From Clostridium estertheticum (GTDB lineage Bacteria; Bacillota; Clostridia; Clostridiales; Clostridiaceae): a DNA stretch of 64,000 nucleotides. The position numbers and the translations under genes are program-made. The notes beneath the pieces are model-generated. The model saw only the letters and a list, made by a program, of their open reading frames with translations, had not been told where the DNA came from and made no database searches. Numbering within the stretch: position 1 is the first letter of the stretch; every line of letters begins with the position of its first letter. Where the stretch lies: contig NZ_CP086239.1 of the NCBI RefSeq assembly GCF_026650985.1, positions 4,168,501-4,232,500 of the forward strand. Direction: 5' to 3'. Below are positions 46,276 through 53,369 of this stretch, piece by piece.

Positions 46276-47814
46276 ATGAAGAAACATTCATTGATAAAAG
46301 GAACTATTATACTTGGAATGGCAGGTATATTTGCAAGATTTTTAGGATTATTTTTTAGAATCCCAATACAAGCACTTATAAAAGATGAGGGGATGGGATA
46401 TTATCAAATGTCTTATCCGCTCTACATGTTCTTTGTGGCGGTAGCTTCAGGAGTACCAATAGCTATGTCTAAACTTATTGCCGAGATGAACGCTAAAAAT
46501 GACAGGGAGGGAGCTGGGCAAGTCTTAAGACAAACGCTTATTCTTATGATTATATTAGGCTCAGTATTTACTACATTTATGATAATGTTTGCAAGGCCTA
46601 TTATATCATTGCTTAAATGGGATAGTAAATCATATTACGCTTTTTTGGCAATAGCTGCAGCACCAATTTTTGTATCTATTATGTGCACGTTTAGGGGTTT
46701 TTTTCAAGGACTTCAAAATGTAAGGCCTACTGCGATTTCACAAATAATAGAGCAAGTTGGAAGAGTTGTGGCTGGAGTTTTGTTTGCATATTTATTATTT
46801 CCAAAGGGGATTGAATATGCAGCTGGAGGCGCAGCACTTGGAACATTGGTTGGTGCAATTATGGGAAGTATATATTTAGTTTCAACATATTTTAAGGTGG
46901 TACGTGAAATACCAGTAAGAAAAAAAATAAAACATAAGCATATTTTGGGTGATTTAGGTAAGGCTGCAATTCCAATATCACTTGGTGCGGCAGTAGGGAC
47001 TATTATGTCATTAATAGATTCTGTTTTAGTACCACAACAATTGCTAAAAGCAGGATTTTCACATTTACAATCAGCTGTTATGTATGGCCAATTGACTGGG
47101 AAAGCATTTACCTTGATGAATGTACCTTTAGCTCTTTCGGTGGCGCTGTGTGCATCTCTAGTGCCTATAATTGCAGAGGCATTCTATCTGGGTCGGCGCA
47201 GAGAGTTGATTAAAAGGGTAGATATGGCTGTAAAATTGTCTAATGTTATATCATTGCCGTCTTCTTTAGGAATGTTTTTTATGGCCTATCCTATAATGCA
47301 TTTAGTTTTTATGAGAGATGCGGCAGGATATGAAATACTTAAATATATTTCAATATGTATACCTTTTGTAATCTTAACACAAACGAGTACAGCAATACTA
47401 CAAAGTATAGGTAATTACATGAAACCTGTATATAATTTGGCTTTAGGATGCATCGTAAAGGTTATTGTGACATACATATTGGTTTCGTTTTCATTCGTAA
47501 ATATTTATGGGGCAGTTATAGGAACGATTTTAGGATATATAACAAGTTGCTTGTTAAATATGCATGATTTAAAGAAAAGTTTAAATATAAAATTCAACAA
47601 GGTAGATGCTTTTGTTAAACCAGCTATTGCTGCTATTATAATGATAGTTGCAGTTGTATTTAGTGATGCTATTGTCTATAATTATACAATGAGTGGAGGG
47701 TTATCTTGTATAATATCCATATTAATAGGCGTTATTGTTTATTTAATATTTATATTTTTGCTTAGAGTATTTGAGTATCAAGAAATTAAGAATAAATTTT
47801 TGAGTAAAAAATAA
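46276..47814 (+). CDS. spoVB: SpoVB-like polysaccharide/lipid flippase
   Basis: 512 residues, about 14 predicted membrane helices, MurJ/MOP-exporter superfamily. The opening (KGTIILGMAGIFARFLGLFFR) and FFQGLQNVRPTAISQ are typical of the YabM/SpoVB group. It probably moves lipid-linked oligosaccharide across the membrane, for spore cortex in the SpoVB case. GGAGG lies 6 bases before the ATG. mazG starts 18 bp downstream, so they form one operon, as in B. subtilis yabM-yabN. Confidence 0.93.
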   Translation: MKKHSLIKGTIILGMAGIFARFLGLFFRIPIQALIKDEGMGYYQMSYPLYMFFVAVASGVPIAMSKLIAEMNAKNDREGAGQVLRQTLILMIILGSVFTTFMIMFARPIISLLKWDSKSYYAFLAIAAAPIFVSIMCTFRGFFQGLQNVRPTAISQIIEQVGRVVAGVLFAYLLFPKGIEYAAGGAALGTLVGAIMGSIYLVSTYFKVVREIPVRKKIKHKHILGDLGKAAIPISLGAAVGTIMSLIDSVLVPQQLLKAGFSHLQSAVMYGQLTGKAFTLMNVPLALSVALCASLVPIIAEAFYLGRRRELIKRVDMAVKLSNVISLPSSLGMFFMAYPIMHLVFMRDAAGYEILKYISICIPFVILTQTSTAILQSIGNYMKPVYNLALGCIVKVIVTYILVSFSFVNIYGAVIGTILGYITSCLLNMHDLKKSLNIKFNKVDAFVKPAIAAIIMIVAVVFSDAIVYNYTMSGGLSCIISILIGVIVYLIFIFLLRVFEYQEIKNKFLSKK

Positions 47815-47832
47815 AAAAAGGAGTGGAAGTTA

Positions 47833-49278
47833 ATGATTAAAGTTGTGGGACTTGGTCCAGGGGCGATAGATTCACTAACTATAGGGACGCTTGAAATTCT
47901 TAAAAACAGTAAAAATATTTATTTAAGAACAGAAAAACATCCTACTGTAGACTACCTAAAAACATTGTGTATTGAATTTGAGACTTATGATAATAGATAT
48001 GAAGAAAATAATAATTTCGATGACGTATATAGGTCTATTGCAGAAGATCTTGTTGACAAGCAGAAGCTGTATGGAGACATTATTTACGGAGTTCCGGGTC
48101 ATCCCCTTGTTGCAGAAACTTCTGTTAAACTTTTAATAGAGTTATGTGCAAAGAATAAAATTGATATAGAAATTTTCCCAGCGGTTAGTTTTATAGATGC
48201 AGTAATTCAAAGTTTGAAATTAGATCCTATTGAAGGATTAAAAATTATAGATGCCTTTGATATAGAAAACCAAGTTCTAGATAAAAGAGTGGGATTATTA
48301 ATAACTCAAGTATATAGTCTTTCTATAGCATCTGATGTAAAACTTGCCTTACTTGAGTATTATGAAGCAGATATGGAAATTTATTTTGTTCGCGCAGCGG
48401 GTATAAAAGATCTTGAAAGTACTAGGAAAATCTATTTATATGAATTAGATAGGCAAAAGGATATTGATTATTTAACCTCGATATATATACCAAAAAAAAT
48501 AGATGCCACAAAAGATTTTTACGATTTAATTAAAGTTGTGGATACGCTTCGAGATGAAAATGGATGTGCGTGGGATAGAGAGCAGACCCACGAATCTTTG
48601 AAAAAATGCCTTATCGAAGAATGTTATGAAGTTTTAGAAGCTATTGATGAAAAAGATGAGGATAATCTTATAGAGGAATTGGGGGATGTGTTATTACAGG
48701 TAATATTCCATGCCAAAATAGGAAAAGAAGAAGGATATTTTAATATAAATGATGTTATTCGCGGTATCACAAATAAGATGGTAAATAGACATCCTCATAT
48801 ATTTAAAAGTTTAGAAAGTAAGAATACGAAGCAGGTTTTGGAAAGTTGGGAAATTATTAAGAGTAAGGAAAAACAGTTTAATAGTTATACAGAGGCTTTA
48901 AAGCATGTTCCAAAAAATCTTCCAGGTTTAATGAAGGCGGTCAAAGTTCAACAAAAAGCATCAAAAGTGGGCTTTGATTTTGAATGTCTTGAAGATGCTA
49001 TGGAAAAGGTGCTCGAGGAATTGGGAGAAGTAAGGGATGTATATAAAGGTGAAAACAGGGCAAAAATACTAGAAGAAGTGGGAGATTTGGTGTTTTCTAC
49101 AGTAAATATCGCTAGACTACTTGACATAGACCCTGAATTTGCAGTAAATTATACTATAGATAAGTTTATTAATCGCTTTGGGTACATAGAAGAAAATGCA
49201 AGGAATAAAGGTTTGGATTTAAATCAGATGTCACTTGCAGATATGGACAAATTATGGAACAAATCTAAAAGCTTGTAA
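47833..49278 (+). CDS. mazG: MazG nucleotide pyrophosphohydrolase fused to tetrapyrrole-methylase-like domain (YabN)
   Basis: 481 residues. The N-terminal half (1-220) has the SAM-binding tetrapyrrole methylase fold (VVGLGPGAIDSLTIGTLEIL, GVPGHPLVAETS). The C-part contains two MazG modules, the first with LRDENGCAWDREQTHESLKK and the metal-binding EExYE / EELGDVLLQ pattern. The family hydrolyses non-canonical NTPs to protect nucleic acids. It is coupled to spoVB and is the known YabN fusion. Confidence 0.95.
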   Translation: MIKVVGLGPGAIDSLTIGTLEILKNSKNIYLRTEKHPTVDYLKTLCIEFETYDNRYEENNNFDDVYRSIAEDLVDKQKLYGDIIYGVPGHPLVAETSVKLLIELCAKNKIDIEIFPAVSFIDAVIQSLKLDPIEGLKIIDAFDIENQVLDKRVGLLITQVYSLSIASDVKLALLEYYEADMEIYFVRAAGIKDLESTRKIYLYELDRQKDIDYLTSIYIPKKIDATKDFYDLIKVVDTLRDENGCAWDREQTHESLKKCLIEECYEVLEAIDEKDEDNLIEELGDVLLQVIFHAKIGKEEGYFNINDVIRGITNKMVNRHPHIFKSLESKNTKQVLESWEIIKSKEKQFNSYTEALKHVPKNLPGLMKAVKVQQKASKVGFDFECLEDAMEKVLEELGEVRDVYKGENRAKILEEVGDLVFSTVNIARLLDIDPEFAVNYTIDKFINRFGYIEENARNKGLDLNQMSLADMDKLWNKSKSL

Positions 49279-49376
49279 ATTTATTTGTAAAATAAAAACT
49301 GGTCAAAAAGAAGGAATTTCAAAATTAGTGAAGAATATGCTTTAATAGTGTATTTTATAACAAGGAGGTAACAAAA

Positions 49377-49652
49377 GTGAATAAGTCAGAATTAATAACA
49401 AGCATTGCAGAAAAATCTAATCTAACAAAAAAAGATGCGGAAGCAGCTCTAAAAGGAATTATAGAAAGCATTGAGGAAACATTAGAAAAAGGTGAAAAAG
49501 TTCAATTGGTTGGATTCGGAACTTTTGAAACAAGAGCTAGAGCAGCTAGAATGGGCAGAAACCCAAGAACAAAAGAAGAAATTCAAATTGCAGCTTCAAC
49601 AGTTCCAGTATTTAAAGCTGGTAAAGAATTTAAAGATATAGTAAATAAATAA
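49377..49652 (+). CDS. hup: DNA-binding protein HU
   Basis: 91 residues from the GTG at 49377, which has AAGGAGG 9 bases upstream. The nucleoid protein signature [20 protein letters not shown] is present, with the proline of the DNA-intercalating arm. HU bends and compacts DNA as a dimer. The site beside mazG and rqcP is the standard Firmicutes position. A hairpin terminator follows. Confidence 0.98.
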   Translation: MNKSELITSIAEKSNLTKKDAEAALKGIIESIEETLEKGEKVQLVGFGTFETRARAARMGRNPRTKEEIQIAASTVPVFKAGKEFKDIVNK

Positions 49653-49666
49653 TTTTGCTATTATGT

Positions 49667-49700
49667 AAAAAACCTGGATGTATATCTAGGTTTTTTATTT
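49667..49700 (+). terminator. Terminator after hup
   Basis: AAAAACCTGGAT and ATCTAGGTTTTTT pair with one mismatch, with a T-run following. Confidence 0.85.
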
Positions 49701-49760
49701 TAGAAACTTTGATTTATAAATTCTTATAATGCTAAAAAACATTAAAAAGGGGAAGTATAA

Positions 49761-50021
49761 ATGAGATTAGATAAATATTTGAAAGTTTCAAGAATTATAA
49801 AGAGAAGAACCATTGCAAAAGAAGCTTGCGAGAGCGGTAGAGTATCTATAAATGATAAAGTTGCTAAAGCGGGTACAGTTGTATCTGAAGGTGACACTAT
49901 AGAAATAAAATTTGCAAATCAAACTTTAAGAGCTAAAATTATAAATATTTCAGAACATGTTACAAAAGAAAGTGCAAAAGAAATGTATGAAATGATTTCA
50001 GGTAAAGAAGACAAAGAATAA
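49761..50021 (+). CDS. rqcP: RqcP (YabO), S4-domain ribosome quality control factor
   Basis: 86 residues. An S4 RNA-binding domain (MRLDKYLKVSRIIKRRTIAK, then SGRVSINDKVAKAG) is the whole protein. RqcP acts with RqcH on stalled 50S subunits to drive poly-alanine tailing. AAAGGGGA precedes the ATG at 11 bases. The order hup-rqcP-yabP-yabQ-divIC matches B. subtilis. Confidence 0.95.
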   Translation: MRLDKYLKVSRIIKRRTIAKEACESGRVSINDKVAKAGTVVSEGDTIEIKFANQTLRAKIINISEHVTKESAKEMYEMISGKEDKE

Positions 50022-50035
50022 ATGTTATTAAATAT

Positions 50036-50105
50036 AATTCTTAATTAAGATTAATGAGCATATATATTTTATAAGAATATAATAATATGTCATTAATTAA
50101 GAATT
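50036..50105. other. Long inverted repeat between rqcP and yabP
   Basis: AATTCTTAATTAA-g-ATTAATGAg-CATAT pairs with ATATG-t-CATTAATTAAGAATT, arms of about 20 bases around a 25-base AT-rich loop. There is no T-run, so it may be an mRNA processing or stabilising structure, or a weak terminator. Confidence 0.6.
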
Positions 50106-50160
50106 GAGAATAGCTTCTTAGTTCCCGATTTTTAATGGTAAAATTAATAAGGAGGATATT

Positions 50161-50454
50161 ATGGAAGCAAAAAAAGAAACAAAAATAGAAGATAAGAAAA
50201 GTAATCTAACGCTTGAAAATAGAAGAAAGTTAACTATTAATGGTGTTATAGAGGTTATAAACTTTAATGAAAATCAGATATTATTAAACACAGACGTTGG
50301 AATAATGATGGTAAAAGGACAAGAATTAAAGATGAATAAGTTAGACGTGCAAAATGGAGACGTTATAATAACTGGAAAAGTGGATTCTTTTGTATACACG
50401 AGCGATAAAGGCAAAGTTAAAAAAGATAGCATAATAGCAAGATTGTTTAGGTAG
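50161..50454 (+). CDS. yabP: Sporulation protein YabP
   Basis: 97 residues. YabP/YqfC-family sporulation protein: TLENRRKLTINGVIEVINFNE, then a compact beta-rich core ending IIARLFR. In B. subtilis yabP and yabQ are mother-cell genes needed for cortex formation. AAGGAGG lies 5 bases before the ATG. The neighbouring yabQ starts 8 bp after its stop, so both are cotranscribed. Confidence 0.93.
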   Translation: MEAKKETKIEDKKSNLTLENRRKLTINGVIEVINFNENQILLNTDVGIMMVKGQELKMNKLDVQNGDVIITGKVDSFVYTSDKGKVKKDSIIARLFR

Positions 50455-50461
50455 ACGCGTT

Positions 50462-50866
50462 ATGATAATTTCAATTATAGACCAAGTTAGACTTATAATC
50501 TTTAGTTTGCTATCAGGAATAATAACAGGAGTATCTTTTGATATATATAGATTGATAAGAGGATTTGAAAATCCTAATAAAATATTAACGATAATACAGG
50601 ATTTACTATTTTGGACATTAACTTCTATAGTTGTTTTTGTATTTTTGATGTATACTAATGAGGGGTACATAAACTTTTATGTGTATTTATGTTTAATAAT
50701 AGGGGTATACTTATATTTAAAACTTATAAGTAGAATTTTTATTAAATTGCAATATAGATCACTAAAATTTAATGGAAAATTATTTAGAGTTGCAATGAAT
50801 GTAGTATTATACCCTATTAATTTATTGTTTTATAAGCTTAAAATAAAAAAAAAAGATAAATTATAA
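50462..50866 (+). CDS. yabQ: Spore cortex protein YabQ, membrane
   Basis: 134 residues with about four predicted membrane helices (FSLLSGIITGVSFDIYRLIRG is the YabQ hallmark at residue 14). It is needed for cortex synthesis in B. subtilis, in the mother-cell-derived membrane. It follows yabP by 8 bp with only a weak ribosome-binding site of its own, consistent with coupling. The C-terminus is very basic (KLKIKKKDKL). Confidence 0.93.
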   Translation: MIISIIDQVRLIIFSLLSGIITGVSFDIYRLIRGFENPNKILTIIQDLLFWTLTSIVVFVFLMYTNEGYINFYVYLCLIIGVYLYLKLISRIFIKLQYRSLKFNGKLFRVAMNVVLYPINLLFYKLKIKKKDKL

Positions 50867-50959
50867 AGAAATAGCTTGAAGTAATGTGAAATACAAATTA
50901 GAATAGGTTTAGGAAACTTAAAGAATACTCATTCCATGGAAAGGAAAAGGGTATATGAT

Positions 50960-51232
50960 ATGAAAAAAAAGTTTAATATTAGAGGCCTTGTATTAATTTT
51001 TGTGTTTGTGTATGTAAGTTATCTTTTTATTCAGCAACAAGCAACCATGGGCAGACAAAAAAAAGAATTACAAAAGTACAATGTGGAATTACAAAAGAAA
51101 AAAGAAGAAAAGAAAACATTGCAGGATGAAGTAGAGTTATCTAAAACTGACAAATATATAGAAAAATTGGCAAGAGAAATTTTAGGTCTTGTTAAAGAAG
51201 GTGAAACTCCTGTAATGGACAATAAAAACTAA
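50960..51232 (+). CDS. divIC: Septum formation initiator DivIC/FtsB-like
   Basis: 90 residues from the ATG at 50960, with AAGGAAAAGG 9 bases ahead; an upstream in-frame ATG (50936) lacks a site. One membrane helix (about 10-26) is followed by a coiled coil (KKELQKYNVELQKKKEEKK), then LAREILGLVKEGETP, the pattern of FtsB/DivIC. It joins FtsL and DivIB in the division machine. Its place after yabQ is standard. Confidence 0.93.
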   Translation: MKKKFNIRGLVLIFVFVYVSYLFIQQQATMGRQKKELQKYNVELQKKKEEKKTLQDEVELSKTDKYIEKLAREILGLVKEGETPVMDNKN

Positions 51233-51313
51233 ACGATATAATTAATGTTATACTTATTATTAAATTAATATATAAAATAAAAAACATAATTTTTAAGGAG
51301 GAGTCTTTTTAAT

Positions 51314-51727
51314 ATGACCTTAATGGCTGGAAGTATTGTAGAAGGTAAAGTAGTAAATATCACTAATTTTGGTGCGTTCGTAGAAGTGGAGGGTAAGACA
51401 GGACTAGTGCATATATCTGAGGTCTCAGATACATTTGTTAAAAATGTTAATGATCATCTTAAAGAAAATGATATAGTAAAAGTTAAAGTAATTTCTGTTG
51501 ATGATAATGGTAAAATAAGTTTATCAATAAAACAGGCGGGAGTTCCTAAAAAGTCTATTAAACCAATGGAGATAGATTGGGATAAAGAAAAAAACAAATC
51601 GAATGTAAGTGGGTTTGAAGATATAATGACTAAATTTTTAAAAGATAGTGAAGAAAGATTTCAAGATGTTAAAAAACATCAAGAAGGAAAAGGCAGAGGA
51701 TATAGTAAAAAAACTTCAAGTTATTAG
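51314..51727 (+). CDS. S1-domain RNA-binding protein (YabR-like)
   Basis: 137 residues. A single S1 domain fills residues 3-75 (GSIVEGKVVNITNFGAFVEV, GLVHISEVSD, KVKVISVDDNGKISLSIKQ). The rest is a charged, probably disordered tail. B. subtilis YabR occupies the same position. It likely binds RNA or the ribosome. AAGGAGGAG lies upstream of the ATG. A hairpin terminator divides it from the tRNA array. Confidence 0.95.
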   Translation: MTLMAGSIVEGKVVNITNFGAFVEVEGKTGLVHISEVSDTFVKNVNDHLKENDIVKVKVISVDDNGKISLSIKQAGVPKKSIKPMEIDWDKEKNKSNVSGFEDIMTKFLKDSEERFQDVKKHQEGKGRGYSKKTSSY

Positions 51728-51748
51728 TGAACAGTGAATAGAATCATT

Positions 51749-51779
51749 TTTAGGAACTAAGTATTTAGTTCCTATTTTA
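51749..51779 (+). terminator. Terminator after S1 gene
   Basis: AGGAACTAA-GTAT-TTAGTTCCT then ATTTT. Confidence 0.85.
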
Positions 51780-51795
51780 AAAAAATAAAAAGTTA

Positions 51796-51824
51796 TTGAC
51801 AACAGTTTATACATCATATATAAT
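51796..51824 (+). promoter_or_regulatory. Perfect sigma-A promoter of tRNA array (P1)
   Basis: TTGACA, 17-base spacer, TATAAT. This exact consensus lies 55 bases before the first tRNA. Confidence 0.93.
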
Positions 51825-51879
51825 AAAACATGTTGCCAAGAGGTATCGTTTTATATGGAATTAGTAAGCTAGCAAGTAG

Positions 51880-51968
51880 GCTGGAGTGGCGGAACTGGCA
51901 GACGCACAGGACTTAAAATCCTGCGGTGGTTAAACACCGTACCGGTTCGATTCCGGTCTTCAGCACCA
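51880..51968 (+). tRNA. tRNA-Leu (anticodon TAA), copy 1
   Basis: Class II tRNA with long variable arm. Acceptor GCTGGAG/CTTCAGC, anticodon loop CTTAAAA, encoded CCA. It belongs to the repeated Leu-fMet-Met block. Confidence 0.97.
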
Positions 51969-51973
51969 AATAT

Positions 51974-52049
<76 letters not shown>

Positions 52050-52054
52050 AACAT

Positions 52055-52131
52055 GGCGGAATAGCTCAGCTGGCTAGAGCATTCGGTTCATACCCGAAGG
52101 GTCGTAGGTTCAAGTCCTATTTCCGCTACCA
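52055..52131 (+). tRNA. Elongator tRNA-Met (CAT), copy 1
   Basis: Acceptor GGCGGAA/TTCCGCT with a G1-T72 wobble, as in B. subtilis elongator tRNA-Met. Anticodon loop TTCATAC, encoded CCA. No initiator features. Confidence 0.93.
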
Positions 52132-52171
52132 TATATATTTAAAAACTAATATGTTTTTTCTGTGAAAGTTA

Positions 52172-52201
52172 TTGACAAATAGATATATATTAGTATATAA
52201 T
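52172..52201 (+). promoter_or_regulatory. Sigma-A promoter of tRNA array (P2)
   Basis: TTGACA, 18-base spacer, TATAAT. The flank AGTTATTGACAA is shared with P1. It drives the second part of the array, starting at 52286. Confidence 0.88.
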
Positions 52202-52285
52202 TGAAAATGATTTTAAAAACTTATTTAATAGCAAATTAAGATTATATAGTTAATAATACTTTAACCTTAAAATTAACATTAATGT

Positions 52286-52361
<76 letters not shown>

Positions 52362-52416
52362 ATGAGTTTCAGATAACTCATTACATAGGGTAGTTAACAG
52401 TTTTAAGTATTAATAT

Positions 52417-52492
<76 letters not shown>

Positions 52493-52562
52493 TTAAGTTA
52501 TAAATAACTTAAAATGTAAACTGAGTAAAAGTTGCTAGTAAGTTTTACTTACAATTAAGAAA

Positions 52563-52651
52563 GCTGGAGTGGCGGAACTGGCAGACGCACAGGACTTAAA
52601 ATCCTGCGGTGGTTAAACACCGTACCGGTTCGATTCCGGTCTTCAGCACCA
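52563..52651 (+). tRNA. tRNA-Leu (anticodon TAA), copy 2
   Basis: Identical to copy 1, with encoded CCA. Confidence 0.97.
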
Positions 52652-52655
52652 ATAT

Positions 52656-52731
<76 letters not shown>

Positions 52732-52799
52732 TTAAACTTAAATTATTAGACCTGGTAATTAAATAAAGTATTTTAATGAAAGTAGCTAAAAGTAAATGA

Positions 52800-52885
52800 G
52801 CTGGAGTGGCGGAACTGGCAGACGCACAGGACTTAAAATCCTGCGGTGGTTAAACACCGTACCGGTTCGATTCCGGTCTTCAGCA
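52800..52885 (+). tRNA. tRNA-Leu (anticodon TAA), copy 3, CCA not encoded
   Basis: The body is identical to copies 1 and 2, but the 3' end reads CAGC-ATTA in place of CAGC-ACCA. The mature end must be made by trimming and CCA addition. Confidence 0.95.
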
Positions 52886-52893
52886 TTAAATAT

Positions 52894-52969
<76 letters not shown>

Positions 52970-52974
52970 AATAT

Positions 52975-53051
52975 GGCGGAATAGCTCAGCTGGCTAGAGC
53001 ATTCGGTTCATACCCGAAGGGTCGTAGGTTCAAGTCCTATTTCCGCTACCA
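52975..53051 (+). tRNA. Elongator tRNA-Met (CAT), copy 2
   Basis: Identical to the copy at 52055. Last gene of the array, and its terminal A is the first base of the terminator hairpin. Confidence 0.93.
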
Positions 53052-53083
53052 TAACTCATAAGGAAACTTATGAGTTATTTTTT
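53051..53083 (+). terminator. Terminator of tRNA array
   Basis: ATAACTCATAAG-GAAA-CTTATGAGTTAT then TTTTT, a strong tetraloop hairpin. Confidence 0.95.
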
Positions 53084-53188
53084 CGCCTGTTTTAAAATGA
53101 TGTCTAGAACATATTGATAAAAAAACATATAAGTATAAATTTCTTGAATATATAATTGCAAGAAATGACAAGCTTCATTTAATAATCT

Positions 53189-53221
53189 AAAACCTCTATA
53201 TTAATATAGTAGGTTTTTTTA
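53189..53221 (+). terminator. Orphan terminator upstream of spoIIE
   Basis: AAAACCT with inner CTATAT/ATATAG pairs with AGGTTTTTTT. No gene is visible between the tRNA terminator and this one (53084-53188), so it may end an unseen small RNA or be a relic. Confidence 0.65.
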
Positions 53222-53301
53222 TATTATAGGGAAATGTATAATTATGATATAAAAAATATAAATTTTATTGTCTCATAAAAAATATACAATCATCTCACTT
53301 T

Positions 53302-53334
53302 ATGACAATTATTTCCATATGGATTTGTTATAAT
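53302..53334 (+). promoter_or_regulatory. Candidate Spo0A-activated promoter of spoIIE
   Basis: ATGACA, 21-base spacer, TATAAT. A 21-22 base spacing is the hallmark of Spo0A-dependent sigma-A promoters such as B. subtilis spoIIE and spoIIG. TTGTC cores, possible weak 0A boxes, occur at 53268 and inverted around 53303. Confidence 0.5.
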
Positions 53335-53369
53335 GAAGACCTAAATATTAAAGGTGGGTGATTTGTAAT

